64,000 nucleotides of DNA from a bacterium (GTDB taxonomy: Bacteria; Bacillota; Bacilli; Lactobacillales; Streptococcaceae): assembly GCA_905221205.1 (NCBI GenBank), contig CAJNCG010000001.1:248001-312000 (forward strand), written 5' to 3'. Positions 30,363-40,998 of the stretch are shown piece by piece. Below the pieces are notes generated by a model. It was not told where the DNA came from and did not search any database. It saw nothing but the letters and a program-made list of their open reading frames with translations. Every line of letters starts with the position of its first letter. Within the stretch, counting starts at the first letter, position 1. A program made the translations under genes and the position numbers.

Positions 30363-30389
30363 TTTCACTCTCCTTTTTTTATCCTACCT

Positions 30390-30398
30390 ATTTTATCA
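30390..30398 (-). promoter_or_regulatory. Extended -10 promoter for pyrH-frr
   Basis: The minus strand reads TGATAAAAT, about 30 bases before the pyrH start. The -35 region is weak. Confidence 0.55.
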
Positions 30399-30445
30399 CA
30401 ATTTCTAAGATTTTTATAGTATCATGAGCAATTCTTTGAAAAAAA

Positions 30446-31780
30446 TTAGACCGTTAAAAATTCCTCTAAGTCGCTAAGTGCACGCTCTGCAATTTTTTCA
30501 TAACGAGCCTTCTTATCACGGATACGCTCGCCTTCCAACTCTTTGATAATCCCAAAATTGACATTCATTGGTTGGAAATGTTTGCTGTCCGCATGGGTGA
30601 TGTAATGAGCCAGACTTCCAATCGCTGTTGTCTCTGGGAAAATCGCCTCGCTTTCTCCCTTGAAGAGTCGAGCCGCGTTAATACCCGCAACTAAGCCTGA
30701 TGCTGCTGATTCAACATAGCCTTCCACACCTGTCATCTGACCAGCAAAGAAGAGATTTGGTTGCTTCTTAGAACGGTAGGTCTGTTCGAGAAGATTTGGT
30801 GAATCCATGTAAGAATTGCGGTGCATGACACCATAGCGAACAAACTCAGCATTTTCAAGACCTGGAATCATTTGGAAGACACGCTTTTGTTCTCCCCATT
30901 TAAGGTGGGTCTGGAAACCGACGATATTGTAGAGGCTACCAGCCGCATTGTCCTGACGAAGTTGAACAACCGCGTAAGGTGTTTTGAATTCACCATCACG
31001 AGGTCCAGTGTAGTCGTCTGGATACTCCAGACCGACTGGTTTCATAGGACCATAAAGCATGGTTTTAATACCACGTTTGGCCATGACCTCGATAGGCATA
31101 CAACCTTCAAAGTACTTTTCTTTTTCGAAAGAATTCAGCGGTGCTTCTTCCGCATTGACCAAGGCTTCATGGAAATCCATAAACTCTTGCTTGGTCATAG
31201 GGGCATTGAGGTAGGCCGCCTCTCCTTTGTCATAACGAGACTTGAGATAAACCTTGCTCATATCAATGGTGTTGACATCGATAATAGGCGCTGCCGCATC
31301 GTAGAAATAGAAACCATCGCCGTCATTAAGGGAATGAATCTTCTCAGCTAGGGCATCGCTAGTCAAAGGACCAGTAGCGACAACTGTAATAACATCAGTT
31401 GGTAATTCTGTAATTTCATCACGAACCACCTCAATCAAGGGATGGTTGGCCACTTTTTCAGTCACCATTTGGGAGAAACCATCACGGTCCACCGCAAGGG
31501 CACCACCCGCAGGAACACGTGTAGCCTCAGCAGATTCCAAGATAACAGAACCCAAGCGACGCATTTCTTCCTTGAGAAGACCAACAGCATTGGTCAAAGC
31601 ATCCCCACGCAAGGAATTGGAACAAACTAACTCAGCAAAATTGTCTGTTTTGTGCTGAGGTGTAGGCTTGACACCACGCATTTCATAAAGTTTAACCGGA
31701 ATACCACGTTCTGCGATTTGGTAGGCTGCTTCAGAACCTGCCAAACCAGCACCGATAACATTGATATAAGATTGAGACAC
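30446..31780 (-). CDS. trmFO: tRNA (uracil-54-C5)-methyltransferase TrmFO (GTG start)
   Basis: 444 residues from (GTG) [17 protein letters not shown]. The GTG at 31780 has AGAGGT 8 bases upstream; the ATG at 31813 is out of range of an RBS. FAD dinucleotide motif [10 protein letters not shown], then [17 protein letters not shown] with the conserved Cys, and [16 protein letters not shown] near the end. It uses methylene-tetrahydrofolate and FADH2 to make m5U54 in the T-loop of tRNA. Its leader carries an unusual structured repeat. Older name: gid. Confidence 0.94.
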   Translation of the reverse strand: MSQSYINVIGAGLAGSEAAYQIAERGIPVKLYEMRGVKPTPQHKTDNFAELVCSNSLRGDALTNAVGLLKEEMRRLGSVILESAEATRVPAGGALAVDRDGFSQMVTEKVANHPLIEVVRDEITELPTDVITVVATGPLTSDALAEKIHSLNDGDGFYFYDAAAPIIDVNTIDMSKVYLKSRYDKGEAAYLNAPMTKQEFMDFHEALVNAEEAPLNSFEKEKYFEGCMPIEVMAKRGIKTMLYGPMKPVGLEYPDDYTGPRDGEFKTPYAVVQLRQDNAAGSLYNIVGFQTHLKWGEQKRVFQMIPGLENAEFVRYGVMHRNSYMDSPNLLEQTYRSKKQPNLFFAGQMTGVEGYVESAASGLVAGINAARLFKGESEAIFPETTAIGSLAHYITHADSKHFQPMNVNFGIIKELEGERIRDKKARYEKIAERALSDLEEFLTV

Positions 31781-31800
31781 GACACTAATACCTCTTTGGG

Positions 31801-31907
31801 AGTGTGAAGACAAGATTCACATTGAAAAAGCCAACCGAACTTACTTCGCTTTCGAGTTTCTTGGCTCAGGCTGAAAAAGTCCCCCGGACTTTTTCACTCC
31901 CACAAAT
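31801..31907 (-). repeat. Structured repeat in the trmFO leader (candidate SPRITE)
   Basis: On the minus strand this leader has outer arms GGGAGTG and CACTCCC. Between them are a 10-base-arm hairpin (GAAAAAGTCC, GGACTTTTTC), a GAGCCAA/TTGGCTT stem followed by TTTTC, and a TGTGAA/TTCACA stem. The result looks like a four-way junction. The same series of motifs (AAAAAG hairpin, then GAGCC, AACT, AAAG, CGA, AAG) recurs at 42638-42707. This suggests a repeat family; the pneumococcal SPRITE repeats, described as terminator-like, are the best candidate. Confidence 0.5.
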
Positions 31908-31929
31908 CTTTCTAATTTTTTCTTCTACT

Positions 31930-31938
31930 AGTATAACA
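31930..31938 (-). promoter_or_regulatory. Extended -10 promoter for trmFO
   Basis: The minus strand reads TGTTATACT. The start site would be near 31923, giving a leader of about 140 bases that includes the structured repeat. Confidence 0.6.
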
Positions 31939-31965
31939 AAAAAAGGGAAGAAGGAAAACTTCCCT
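31936..31965 (-). terminator. Terminator after rsmI
   Basis: Hairpin GGGAAG/CTTCCC with TTTTTTTG on the minus strand, just past the rsmI stop. It ends tmk-holB-yabA-rsmI. Confidence 0.8.
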
Positions 31966-31967
31966 GT

Positions 31968-32837
31968 TTAGTCATTTTCTTCCCAGTCGTGGTAGGCAGC
32001 GTAGAGCTGACTTTTATTCCACTGGTAAATCTTAGAGACTTCCTTGATAGCTTGGTTTTTCTTCATGCCTTGCTGGATGCGGGCTTGGATTTCTAAGAAC
32101 AAGTCTTCCTCGTCTTTTTCTTCCACATCCTGACTGGCACCTTCAACGATGAGTAGACACTCACCCTTGAGCGGTGTTTCAGCGATGTTCTCTAGCAATT
32201 CAGAGATCTTTCCTCGTTGGTATTCTTCATAAATTTTGGTCAATTCCCTGACCAAGACTACCGAGCGGTCACCGTAGACTTCTAGCATATTTTCTAGCGT
32301 ATCCGCCACACGATGGGGCGATTCATAGAAAATTTGTGTTTCAGGATAGTCTTTTTTTGAGTCGAAATATTGCTTTTGCTGGCCTGATTTTCTAGGTAAA
32401 AAACCGTAAAAGATATGTGGTTGCGGTGCTAGGCCACTGGCAATCAATGCAGAAATCCCTGCAGAAGCACCTGGGACTGTGACAACCGCAATTTCTTCCT
32501 CAATAGCTGCCTTAACCAAATCATGACCAGGGTCCGAGATGCTAGGTAGACCCGCATCAGAAACCTGAGCAATACTTTGACCAGCTTTCAGAAAACCAAT
32601 CAAATCAGGAATTTTTTCCTTGGCATTGTGCTCATGAAAACTGATCTGCTTTGTCTGAATGGCAAAATGCTTGAGCAAAAGACCTGTATTGCGCGTGTCC
32701 TCAGCAGCAATCCAGTCTACTTCTTTCAAGGTCTGGATGGCACGAAAGGTCATATCATCTAGATTGCCAATCGGCGTTGCCACTAGATAAAGCTTGCCAT
32801 AGGGAGACTGCCCCTTAAAACTTTTTTGAATCTGCAT
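31968..32837 (-). CDS. rsmI: 16S rRNA 2'-O-ribose C1402 methyltransferase RsmI
   Basis: 289 residues. The tetrapyrrole-methylase-type fold is shown by GKLYLVATPIGNLDDM, EDTRNTGLLLKHF, VSDAGLPSISDPG and the PGASAGISALIASGL loop. It methylates C1402 of 16S rRNA in the decoding centre. Last gene after yabA, 2 bases apart. Confidence 0.95.
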   Translation of the reverse strand: MQIQKSFKGQSPYGKLYLVATPIGNLDDMTFRAIQTLKEVDWIAAEDTRNTGLLLKHFAIQTKQISFHEHNAKEKIPDLIGFLKAGQSIAQVSDAGLPSISDPGHDLVKAAIEEEIAVVTVPGASAGISALIASGLAPQPHIFYGFLPRKSGQQKQYFDSKKDYPETQIFYESPHRVADTLENMLEVYGDRSVVLVRELTKIYEEYQRGKISELLENIAETPLKGECLLIVEGASQDVEEKDEEDLFLEIQARIQQGMKKNQAIKEVSKIYQWNKSQLYAAYHDWEEND

Positions 32838-32839
32838 GC

Positions 32840-33157
32840 TTACTCCCTGTATAACAACTCGTCACAGAACATACATTCCTCGTCCTGTTCTCGACGTTGC
32901 CCATAAAAATCATTACATACGTGAAATCCGTCTTTATAAATGCGACGAACACTTTCACGAACATGCTTGGCCTTGACGGGAGCGTCTGCTTCCACCTCAC
33001 CTAAGCGTTCGCGCAACTTAGAATTTTCCAAGCGAAGAGCTGTATTTTCCTCTACCAAGCTCTTGAGATTTTTCTTGATGGCTTCCACATCGGCCAAGGT
33101 CACCAATAACTGTTGGGAAAAATCATCCAGCGCGTCAAATAATTCTTTTTTGTCCAT
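32840..33157 (-). CDS. yabA: Replication initiation control protein YabA
   Basis: 105 residues. An N-terminal coiled coil (about 5-65) and a C-terminal zinc-binding domain with HVCNDF and CMFC. YabA ties DnaA to the sliding clamp DnaN and limits re-initiation. It lies between holB and rsmI, in line with the replication theme of tmk-holB. Confidence 0.94.
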   Translation of the reverse strand: MDKKELFDALDDFSQQLLVTLADVEAIKKNLKSLVEENTALRLENSKLRERLGEVEADAPVKAKHVRESVRRIYKDGFHVCNDFYGQRREQDEECMFCDELLYRE

Positions 33158-33196
33158 AAACCAGCCCTTTCCTTTCTTTATCGTTCATTTTTGAGT

Positions 33197-34087
33197 TTAC
33201 ATTTCTTTTAAGACCAGATATTCCATGGCATTTTGAAAGCTGACATTAGCTTGCCACATTTTTCTAGCTTCTAACAAATCTTGTAGAATCACCCTTACTC
33301 TTGCTTGCAGAAGGTCCTGCCCACAGAGGACTTCGAGAATCCGTAAAACCTGATCTTGTTTTTCCTTGTCATCCGCCAAGTTGGCTAATTTAGCAACTTG
33401 CAGATAACTTTCTTTTTTCTTAGCTAATAACCAGGTCAGCAGGCGTTCACTTTCGTCCACCAAGGTCCAAAAACTTGCCTGATTGGCCAACTTTTCTGCT
33501 TCAGCTCGCGATTGACTAAGCTGAGCTAAAAGAGTTGCTTTTTTCTTAACCAGTCCCATTTGTTCTAAGAGCAAGATGAGTTTTTCTTCTTGCTTTTTAA
33601 AGTGGAAAATCTGGGTCCGACTACGGATGGTCGGTAAAATCTTTTCCTCATCGCTAGTCAAGAAGAAAATATAAACCTCACTCTGGGGTTCTTCGATGAC
33701 CTTGAGCAGAGAGTTAGCTGCATTGGGATGCATTTTTTCCGCCTGCTCGATGATAAAGACCTGTTGTTGGCTTTCAATCCCTGCTTGAGAAAACTGCCCC
33801 ACCAATTCCCGAATACGTTCTGTCTTAATGACCTGATTGACTGGCTTAATCAAAGTGACATCGGGAAATTCTCCCTGTTCAATCAGCTTACAATTCCGGC
33901 ATTTCTCACATGGTAAAACTCCTACCTTCTCCGTACAGAAAAGGCTCTTAGCCAAAAACTGCGCCATTTCCAAGCTTCCAAAGAAGCCTGAAAAGAGGTA
34001 GGCATGATTGAGTTGGTCTTGCTCTAGGATACGGACAAAGCGGTCAAACTGGTCTGGCTGCCAAGCCTTTAATTCTTCTTGTTTCAT
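33197..34087 (-). CDS. holB: DNA polymerase III delta' subunit
   Basis: 296 residues with [15 protein letters not shown] in place of a functional P-loop, as expected for delta', a zinc site CEKCRNC, and SLLKVIEEP plus [11 protein letters not shown] sensor motifs. It is part of the clamp loader. ATGA overlap with tmk indicates coupled translation. YabA and RsmI follow. Confidence 0.93.
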   Translation of the reverse strand: MKQEELKAWQPDQFDRFVRILEQDQLNHAYLFSGFFGSLEMAQFLAKSLFCTEKVGVLPCEKCRNCKLIEQGEFPDVTLIKPVNQVIKTERIRELVGQFSQAGIESQQQVFIIEQAEKMHPNAANSLLKVIEEPQSEVYIFFLTSDEEKILPTIRSRTQIFHFKKQEEKLILLLEQMGLVKKKATLLAQLSQSRAEAEKLANQASFWTLVDESERLLTWLLAKKKESYLQVAKLANLADDKEKQDQVLRILEVLCGQDLLQARVRVILQDLLEARKMWQANVSFQNAMEYLVLKEM

Positions 34088-34722
34088 TTAGCCAAGCCCA
34101 TTCTGTCAAATAAGACAACCTTGGTAGCTTCCACAACTTGCTCCAAAGGAAGACTCGCATCAATCTTGACAATGCGATTTCCTTCTTTGTCCAGAAGAGA
34201 AAGGTAGCCTTGACGAACTTTTTTATGCAAGTCCAAGCCTTCCAAGTCCAAACGATTGACCTCGCGGTCACTATTAGCAGTAATGCGAGCCAGCCCTTCT
34301 TCCACTTCGATGTCAAAATAGAGGGTCAAATCGGGTTTAAGGCCATCTGTCGCAAAGTGATTGAGCCAATCAATGGAGTCAATATTCAAACCACGACCAA
34401 ATCCTTGATAAGCAAGAGAACTATCGATGAAGCGGTCCATAATGACCAACTTGCCAGCTTCAAGGGCTGGAAGAACTTTTTCCACCAAGTGCTGTCTGCG
34501 ACTGGCAATATAGAGAAGGAGTTCTGTCTTAGCATCCATCTGAGTATGACTTGGGTCTAAAATCACTTCCCGAATCTTCTCCCCAATCAAGACTCCGCCA
34601 GGTTCACGGGTCGTCAACACTTCTACTCCTTTTTCCTCTAAAATTGGGAGCAGAGCCTCTAAAACACTGGTCTTGCCAGCTCCCTCTGGTCCCTCAAGAG
34701 AGACTAAAAATCCTTTTGACAT
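34084..34722 (-). CDS. tmk: Thymidylate kinase
   Basis: 212 residues; P-loop GPEGAGKT at 11-18, [12 protein letters not shown], and TREPGG. Converts dTMP to dTDP. First gene of the tmk-holB-yabA-rsmI operon. A BOX element lies about 80 bases upstream. Confidence 0.96.
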   Translation of the reverse strand: MSKGFLVSLEGPEGAGKTSVLEALLPILEEKGVEVLTTREPGGVLIGEKIREVILDPSHTQMDAKTELLLYIASRRQHLVEKVLPALEAGKLVIMDRFIDSSLAYQGFGRGLNIDSIDWLNHFATDGLKPDLTLYFDIEVEEGLARITANSDREVNRLDLEGLDLHKKVRQGYLSLLDKEGNRIVKIDASLPLEQVVEATKVVLFDRMGLAK

Positions 34723-34751
34723 GTCTAACTCATTTCTTTTTTACTACTTCT

Positions 34752-34782
34752 ATTCTATCAAAAAAATAGGGGTTTGTGACAA
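34752..34782 (-). promoter_or_regulatory. Promoter for tmk operon
   Basis: The minus strand has TTGTCA (34777-34782), a 19-base spacer and TAGAAT (34752-34757), the latter preceded by TGA (extended -10). Confidence 0.65.
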
Positions 34783-34802
34783 TCTTTTTGTCTTCTCATT
34801 TC

Positions 34803-34907
34803 ATACTCAATGAAAATCAAAGAGCAAACTAGAAAGCTAGCCGCAGGCTGTACTTGAGTACGGCAAGGTGAAGCTGACGCAGTTTGAATTTGATTTTTGA
34901 AGAGTAT
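34803..34907 (-). repeat. BOX element, boxA-boxC without boxB
   Basis: Minus-strand boxA is recognised by ATACTCTTC, CGTCAGCTTCACCTTGCCGTA, and boxC by GCCTGCGGCTAGC and GCTCTTTGATTTTCATTGA. The two are joined by about 10 bases with no boxB. BOX repeats are dispersed intergenic elements of pneumococcus and its relatives and form a stable stem. Here it lies between the proC terminator and the tmk promoter. Confidence 0.92.
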
Positions 34908-34913
34908 CAACCA

Positions 34914-34943
34914 CCATAAAAGAGGCAGACAAATCCACCTCTT
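34914..34943 (-). terminator. Terminator after proC
   Basis: Hairpin AAGAGG/CCTCTT with TTTTATGG on the minus strand; overlaps the proC stop. The T-run is short. Confidence 0.6.
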
Positions 34944-35739
34944 ATTTACCTAATTCTTGTGTTCGTTTGTAGGATTGATGAACTGCTTCCATGACTGTGC
35001 CTCGAAAAGCATGCGCTTCTAAGCTCGCTACTCCAGCGATAGTCGAACCTCCTGGGCTACAAACTTGGTCTTTCAAGACCCCAGGATGTTGCTGGCTTTC
35101 TAGGACCAATTGACCAGCTCCAACCACAGTTTGAGCTGCCGTTTTCAATGCTGTTTCTCGTGGCAATCCAGTCTGAACACCTGCATCTGCCAAGGCTTCG
35201 ATAAAAAGATAGACAAAGGCTGGTCCACAGCCTGCAAGCCCTGTCGCTGCATCGATTAAGCCTTCTCCTAGTTCAACTAATAGACCAGCCTTGGCTAAAA
35301 GCTGACAAAAGAGCTCACTGTCCTCAGCCCTGCAATTAGAAGACAAGGCATAACTAATCACTCCTTGCCCGATAGAAGCAGGGGTGTTAGGCATCATACG
35401 AATAATTCGGTGTTGACTCGGGATAAGACTTGCTAGTTTTTCTAAGGTCAATCCAGCTGCCATCGAAATCAAAAGAAGACTCTCTCGTTTTTCAAGGATG
35501 GTCTGGTATTGAGAAAGCAGTTCAGAAAACTGAGCTGGCTTAACACCTAGAAAAATCACATCTGCTTCTGCAAAAATTTCTTCGTTGCTAGAAGCTAGAC
35601 CGCCAAAGTCGGCAATGAAAGCATCCACCTTAGCTTGACTGCGATTGGCAAGGAGAATGTCATCACCCGTCTTTGCCTGCAAAACAGCCTTGGCCAAACT
35701 AGCACCCATATTTCCCAAACCGATAAATCCAATCTTCAT
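34942..35739 (-). CDS. proC: Pyrroline-5-carboxylate reductase
   Basis: 265 residues, N-terminal Rossmann MKIGFIGLGNMGASLA, and the signature SPGGSTIAGVASLEAHAFR near residue 225. Last step of proline synthesis from glutamate. Four bases downstream of proA. Confidence 0.95.
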   Translation of the reverse strand: MKIGFIGLGNMGASLAKAVLQAKTGDDILLANRSQAKVDAFIADFGGLASSNEEIFAEADVIFLGVKPAQFSELLSQYQTILEKRESLLLISMAAGLTLEKLASLIPSQHRIIRMMPNTPASIGQGVISYALSSNCRAEDSELFCQLLAKAGLLVELGEGLIDAATGLAGCGPAFVYLFIEALADAGVQTGLPRETALKTAAQTVVGAGQLVLESQQHPGVLKDQVCSPGGSTIAGVASLEAHAFRGTVMEAVHQSYKRTQELGK

Positions 35740-35742
35740 CTC

Positions 35743-37005
35743 TTACTCCCTTATCTGTCCGTTACCCGTAACCACATACTTGTAGCTAGTCAACTCTTTC
35801 AAGCCCATTGGACCACGCGCGTGCAGTTTCTGAGTAGAAATCCCCATTTCACAACCCAGACCAAATTGGCCACCATCGGTGAAACGAGTTGAGGCATTGA
35901 CATAGACTGCTGCAGAGTCCACTTGATCTGTAAAGTAAGCTGCAGATTCAGCATTTTCCGTCACAATGGCATCCGAATGATGGGTACTGTGAGCTTCAAT
36001 ATGCGCAACCGCTTCTTCTAAACTACTCACAACTTTAACCGCTAGGACATAGTCTAAAAACTCGGTGTCAAAATCTTGTTCTTCAGCTGCTTGACCTGAA
36101 ATAAACTGGCTTGCTTTGCTATCAAGGCGGAATTGAATTGGTTCCAGTCCAGCTTCTTTTCGATCTGCAACTAGAACTTGCTCCAAGCGAGGAAGGAAAC
36201 TTGCTGCCTTGTCTTCATGAACCAGCAGAACCTCCATGGCATTGCAGACAGAAGGACGACTGGTTTTGGCATTATTGATGATAGATAGAGCCTTGTCCTC
36301 ATCTGCATCCTTGTCCACATAAACATGGACAATGCCTGTTCCTGTCTCGATAACTGGTACAATAGCATTTTCAACCACGGCATTAATCAAACCAGCCCCT
36401 CCACGAGGAATGAGCAGGTCTAGATAGCCCTTGGCCTTCATCATAGCATAGCTACTTTCACGGCTGGTATCTTCCACTAGTTGAATCACATCTGGATGAA
36501 TGGTCGTTGTCTCCAAGCCCTTTTTCAAGGTTTTAACAATAGCATGGGCAGTTTGATAGGCATCCTTCCCACTACGAAGAACAACCGCATTCCCACTCTT
36601 GAGAGACAAAGCAGCCGCGTCAGACGTCACATTTGGACGGCTTTCATAGATAATACCTATAACACCCATAGCCACGCGTTTCTTGGTGATAACCAAGCCA
36701 TTTTCAAGTTGACTCGTTTCTAAAACTTCACCGATTGGATCTGGTAAAGCAACCACTTCACGAATCCCAGTTGCCATCGCTTCTATACGCCCTGCATCCA
36801 AATAAAGACGATCCAGCATCACATCTGAGATTTTCCCCTTGGCCGCTGCCATATCGAGGGCATTGGCTGCTAAAATCTCCTCAGTAGCAGCCACTAAGTG
36901 ATCAGCCATGGCTAGCAAGGCTTGGTTTTTAATCTCTTCACTAGCTGTGTTGATCGATTTTTTAACAGCCTGTACCTGTTCAAATTGTTCTTGTGTACTT
37001 ACCAT
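35743..37005 (-). CDS. proA: Gamma-glutamyl phosphate reductase
   Basis: 420 residues, aldehyde dehydrogenase superfamily. The catalytic Cys is in [15 protein letters not shown], and [15 protein letters not shown] is the NADPH-binding part. It reduces gamma-glutamyl phosphate to the semialdehyde. Nine bases after proB. Confidence 0.96.
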   Translation of the reverse strand: MVSTQEQFEQVQAVKKSINTASEEIKNQALLAMADHLVAATEEILAANALDMAAAKGKISDVMLDRLYLDAGRIEAMATGIREVVALPDPIGEVLETSQLENGLVITKKRVAMGVIGIIYESRPNVTSDAAALSLKSGNAVVLRSGKDAYQTAHAIVKTLKKGLETTTIHPDVIQLVEDTSRESSYAMMKAKGYLDLLIPRGGAGLINAVVENAIVPVIETGTGIVHVYVDKDADEDKALSIINNAKTSRPSVCNAMEVLLVHEDKAASFLPRLEQVLVADRKEAGLEPIQFRLDSKASQFISGQAAEEQDFDTEFLDYVLAVKVVSSLEEAVAHIEAHSTHHSDAIVTENAESAAYFTDQVDSAAVYVNASTRFTDGGQFGLGCEMGISTQKLHARGPMGLKELTSYKYVVTGNGQIRE

Positions 37006-37014
37006 AGTTTACCT

Positions 37015-38124
37015 CTAAAATTCTGTAAAGAGTAGTTGGATTTCAGGAGTAATGGAAATCCAGTCATCACGGTGAATCAAGACACCCTTGGCTTTTTGAG
37101 AACGTAACATATCCTCCAAAGCAGATGCTCCAAATTGCACACGCCCTTTTCCAAGTGATTTTCCACTTTCCTTGTCAAATACCGTCACGATATCACCGTA
37201 AGAAAAGGCTCCTTCTACATCAACAACACCAGATAAAAGGAGACTCTTTCCATGTTGAGAAAGAGCTTCTGCAGCCCCTTTATCAACCCAAATAGAACCC
37301 TGACTCTGAGCATAGAAGGCCAGCCATTGTTTCTGTGTTCGAAGTCCCTTCTCCTGCGCAACAAAGTAGGAACCATCCTTGGTCTCCTCTGCTGCCTCAA
37401 TCATGGTATCTGCCTTCAAGGATGAGCAGATATAAACAGGAACTCCTGATTCTGTCGCAATAGTCGCTGCTTTGATTTTTGTCAGCATTCCTCCAGTTCC
37501 GTTTGAAGAACCAGCTCCACCAGCCATATCAATAATCTCACGATTGATGGTCTCAATTTTCTCCAATCGTTTGGCTGTTGGATCTGAATTAGGATTTCCA
37601 GTATAGAGACCGTCCACATCTGTCAAGAGAACCAAAAGGTCTGCTTGGACCATGGCCGCTACCTGGGCACTAAGAGTGTCATTGTCACCCACCTTGAGCT
37701 CATCAATGACGACACTATCATTCTCGTTGATGATAGGAATCGCCCCACGGCTAAGTAGAACTGACAAAGCCTGATGGGCATTTTTATAACGGCGCTTATC
37801 CACAAAGTCGTCCTGGGTCAGCAAGATTTGTGCAGAAACGATTTGGCGCAAGAGAAGATTGGTCGTGTATTCTTCCAACAAAAGCCCTTGCCCTACCGCT
37901 GCTGAAGCCTGTTTATCAGCAATTTTAGTAGGACGCTTTTTAAATCCTAAGGCTCCAAAACCAGCCGCAATGGCACCTGACGACACCAAAATCAATTCAT
38001 GACCAGTCTCGTGCAACATCGCCAACTGTTGGGTAATAGCTTTTACCTTACTACGTGATAAACTTCCATCCTCATTCGTTAGAGAAGAAGTCCCCACCTT
38101 AAAGACAATCCGTTTGTATTTCAT
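37015..38124 (-). CDS. proB: Glutamate 5-kinase
   Basis: 369 residues from [16 protein letters not shown]; an in-frame ATG at 38145 lacks an RBS, while CGGAG sits 8 bases before 38124. An amino acid kinase domain (about 1-255) and a C-terminal PUA domain (about 275-350) are visible. First committed step of proline synthesis, often feedback inhibited by proline. First gene of proBAC. Confidence 0.96.
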   Translation of the reverse strand: MKYKRIVFKVGTSSLTNEDGSLSRSKVKAITQQLAMLHETGHELILVSSGAIAAGFGALGFKKRPTKIADKQASAAVGQGLLLEEYTTNLLLRQIVSAQILLTQDDFVDKRRYKNAHQALSVLLSRGAIPIINENDSVVIDELKVGDNDTLSAQVAAMVQADLLVLLTDVDGLYTGNPNSDPTAKRLEKIETINREIIDMAGGAGSSNGTGGMLTKIKAATIATESGVPVYICSSLKADTMIEAAEETKDGSYFVAQEKGLRTQKQWLAFYAQSQGSIWVDKGAAEALSQHGKSLLLSGVVDVEGAFSYGDIVTVFDKESGKSLGKGRVQFGASALEDMLRSQKAKGVLIHRDDWISITPEIQLLFTEF

Positions 38125-38153
38125 AGTCTCACTCCGATTCTTCATATTTATCC

Positions 38154-38162
38154 ATTATAACA
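38154..38162 (-). promoter_or_regulatory. Extended -10 promoter for proBAC
   Basis: TGTTATAAT on the minus strand, about 30 bases upstream of the proB start. Confidence 0.65.
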
Positions 38163-38189
38163 TGAATGGCAGGAAATAGAAAAGAGTTG

Positions 38190-38222
38190 ATAGGAAAAAG
38201 AAGGCCCTAAAACCTTCTTTTT
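38190..38222 (-). terminator. Terminator after pce
   Basis: The hairpin AAGAAGG/CCTTCTT with TTTTTCC on the minus strand overlaps the pce stop codon region. Confidence 0.8.
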
Positions 38223-38224
38223 TA

Positions 38225-40108
38225 CTACTGTTCTGATTCCGATTTATTTGCACTCGTTTCAGAGCTTTGTGAAGTTGAGGAAGTCAAATCTTGACTAGTT
38301 GAAGCGCTTGTAACGCCTTCATTCTGTTTCATTTCTTTATTTTCAAGATCTTTTTTCACTACTTCTTTAGATTCTTTTGTCTCTGAATGACTTGTAACTC
38401 TAGTTGTAGCAGATTTCTCTACTGGAATATCCACTAACCAGGCACCACTTGAATCAACGGTATAGCCTTCTGGTGTCTTACCGCTCACAAGTAATTGACC
38501 ATTTTCTTTCAAGAAGTACCATTTATCCTTGTCTTTGATCCAACCCACAGCTCGTGCACCGTCTGTCTTGTAGAAGTACCAATCATTCGCCTTTTTAAGC
38601 CAACCTTGCTTCATAGCTCCTGAATCTTCTAGATAGTAATGATGACCAGCAACTTCTATCTCACCCGTCTTCATGATTCCAGTAGAATCCATATAGTACC
38701 AGGTTTCTTTATCTTTTACCCAGCCCGTTTTCATTTCTCCTGATTGGGCAAAGTAATACCATTGACTATCAATCTTACGCCATCCGGTTACCATATCCCC
38801 ATCATTTGATAGATAATAGGTCTGTCCTCCAGTATTCAGCCAACCAGTCTCCATCTGATTTTCTTTGTTGAAATAATACCAGCTTCCATTGATTTTCTTC
38901 CAATTTTTAGCAGAGGCACCAGAGTCTGTCAAATAAAACCAACGATTATTCCATTTTTTCCATTGATTCTGTAACAAGATACCCGTTTGGTTGAAGTAAT
39001 ACCATTCACCCTTGATTTCATTCCAACCTACTGCATATTCTCCTGTAGAATCAGGTGCTTGATACCACCAATTCCCATATGCACTCTTATGCCAACCAGC
39101 TTGAAAACTTGGAATCGGCTTGTAGGAAGTTGAAATATTGACAAATCCATCTTGTCGAATATCAAAAACTGTCGCATCATAGTCTTTGCTGGCTGCATTG
39201 ATTCTCTCAATTCCTCGTTCTTTGAGCCAATTGACATACTCACTATCAACACTATTTTTCCAAGGTAGACTATCCGAAGTTTGAACAATCAAACTCGGAC
39301 TCAAATTTTTAATGAAATCCTTGGTATTTGATTTATTGGTATCATAGTGATGATTAAATTTCATCAAATCAACTTTTCCAATGAGAGGACCATACTTGTC
39401 TTCTGCTCCATGAGCATTATCCAAATCTCCCCCAAGGTAAATTTTCTTGCCATTGACTTTCACTACACTAATTAAGGAATTGGAATTATCGTCCCAAATT
39501 TTCTTTAATTCACCTGACGAATCGGTTTCATTCTCGTAGTTATAGAGTTGAATATCCATGTCCCCAAACTGAAAATGAGCATCTCCTTGTGTGATGTTTT
39601 GAATAACTGAAACACCTTTTTCAGAGGCAGTCTGTAACACCTTTTCATAACCGTACAGATTATCCCACAGATGAGTTGGTGTTGTAATCCGACTATCAGA
39701 GTATTTTTTCATGTAAATGCGACCAACTGGATATGAACGCAGTAATTCATCAACATTTCCAATATGATCACTGTGGGTATGGGTCACCAAAATAAAATCA
39801 AGCTTTTGGACACCTAATTCCTTTAAATGCCGCGAAACTCGATCTGTTAAAACATGCTTATAAGATGTTTCAATTCCTTCTCTCCATGGATAACGAGAAT
39901 CACTTCCATCTGGAAAATCATAATCTTCTCCTGTATCAATCATGGCAAAATGTCCATTGCTTTCAAGAATAATCGCATCGCTACCACCTTCTTGAACATT
40001 GATAAAGTGGATTTTATTTCCTGAATTTTCTTGAGCTTGAACATTCCCACACCATGACAAAGCTAAAAAAGCGCCTGAAAGTGCTAAACTAGTTAATTTC
40101 TTTTTCAT
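38225..40108 (-). CDS. cbpE: Teichoic acid phosphorylcholine esterase Pce (CbpE)
   Basis: 627 residues. Signal peptide about 1-25. Metallo-beta-lactamase-fold catalytic domain (about 30-310) with the motif His110-x-His112-x-Asp114-His115, later ligands in GGDLDN and FNHHYD. About ten choline-binding repeats (about 325-540) follow, then a Ser/Thr/Glu-rich tail of about 85 residues. Pce removes phosphorylcholine from the ends of teichoic acid chains and attacks platelet-activating factor. It lies 2 bases after rluD, so it is the last gene of lysR-lspA-rluD-pce. Confidence 0.95.
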   Translation of the reverse strand: MKKKLTSLALSGAFLALSWCGNVQAQENSGNKIHFINVQEGGSDAIILESNGHFAMIDTGEDYDFPDGSDSRYPWREGIETSYKHVLTDRVSRHLKELGVQKLDFILVTHTHSDHIGNVDELLRSYPVGRIYMKKYSDSRITTPTHLWDNLYGYEKVLQTASEKGVSVIQNITQGDAHFQFGDMDIQLYNYENETDSSGELKKIWDDNSNSLISVVKVNGKKIYLGGDLDNAHGAEDKYGPLIGKVDLMKFNHHYDTNKSNTKDFIKNLSPSLIVQTSDSLPWKNSVDSEYVNWLKERGIERINAASKDYDATVFDIRQDGFVNISTSYKPIPSFQAGWHKSAYGNWWYQAPDSTGEYAVGWNEIKGEWYYFNQTGILLQNQWKKWNNRWFYLTDSGASAKNWKKINGSWYYFNKENQMETGWLNTGGQTYYLSNDGDMVTGWRKIDSQWYYFAQSGEMKTGWVKDKETWYYMDSTGIMKTGEIEVAGHHYYLEDSGAMKQGWLKKANDWYFYKTDGARAVGWIKDKDKWYFLKENGQLLVSGKTPEGYTVDSSGAWLVDIPVEKSATTRVTSHSETKESKEVVKKDLENKEMKQNEGVTSASTSQDLTSSTSQSSETSANKSESEQ

Positions 40109-40110
40109 TC

Positions 40111-40998
40111 TTACTTTCTCAATCTCTCCAATGTTTCCTTAAAAATCTCTGGGATATCTGCTGTAAATTCCAAGGTCTCACCTGTTCTCGGATGAGTAAA
40201 ACCTAAAGTCTTGGCATGAAGAAATTGCCCATGCCCTTTCAAAGTCTTACGAGGACCATAGACTTCATCACCGGCGATTGGATGGCCGATATAAGCCATG
40301 TGAACACGGATTTGATGGGTACGCCCTGTCTCCAGCTGCAACTCTACTAAGCTGTAATCACCAAAGCGTTCCAAAACGTGGAAACGGGTCACTGCAGGCT
40401 TCCCTTTAGCAGTCACAGCCTGTTTCTTACGGTCTTTTTCACTCCGGCCAATCGGCGCTTCAATCACACCACGATCATTTGGTAGATTTCCATGAACAAT
40501 CGCCCAATATTTACGGAGAGACTTTTTATCCTTGAGCTCTTGGGCAAGTGCTAGATGCGCCTCGTCATTTTTAGCAATCATGAGAAGGCCTGACGTATCC
40601 TTGTCAATACGGTGAACAATTCCTGGACGCAGAACCCCATTGATACCCGACAAGTCCTTAATATGATACATAAGAGCATTTACTAGGTTTCCACTAGTAT
40701 GACCAGCACTCGGATGCACAACCATCCCCTGAGGTTTGTTAACGACAGCCACATCCTCATCTTGGTAGATGATGTCTAGCGGAATATCCTCAGCCACATA
40801 CTCTAAGACCTCTGGTTCTGGCACAAGATAGGTGACAACATCGCCCTCTTGGACAGTGTATTTAGCTTTCTTGACTTGGCCATTGACCAAGACCTGGCCT
40901 GATTTAATTTGTTCATTCGCGAGACTACGTGATAATTCTGTCAAATCCGACAAAGCTTTATCTAAACGCAGGCCACCAGTTTCAATTTTAATTTCCAT
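40111..40998 (-). CDS. rluD: 23S rRNA pseudouridine synthase RluD
   Basis: 295 residues; S4 domain (about 10-70) and a pseudouridine synthase domain with the catalytic Asp in [12 protein letters not shown]. RluD modifies U1911/1915/1917 (E. coli numbers) of 23S helix 69. Overlaps lspA by 11 bases. Confidence 0.9.
   Translation of the reverse strand: MEIKIETGGLRLDKALSDLTELSRSLANEQIKSGQVLVNGQVKKAKYTVQEGDVVTYLVPEPEVLEYVAEDIPLDIIYQDEDVAVVNKPQGMVVHPSAGHTSGNLVNALMYHIKDLSGINGVLRPGIVHRIDKDTSGLLMIAKNDEAHLALAQELKDKKSLRKYWAIVHGNLPNDRGVIEAPIGRSEKDRKKQAVTAKGKPAVTRFHVLERFGDYSLVELQLETGRTHQIRVHMAYIGHPIAGDEVYGPRKTLKGHGQFLHAKTLGFTHPRTGETLEFTADIPEIFKETLERLRK

Noticed and set aside
30821..31351. 176-residue open frame antisense to trmFO
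   Set aside because: Shadow of a conserved gene, no start signal and no recognisable domain.
31781..31935. T-box riboswitch before trmFO
   Set aside because: No GGUGGNACC-like T-box sequence or specifier loop; the element matches the rpmA repeat instead.
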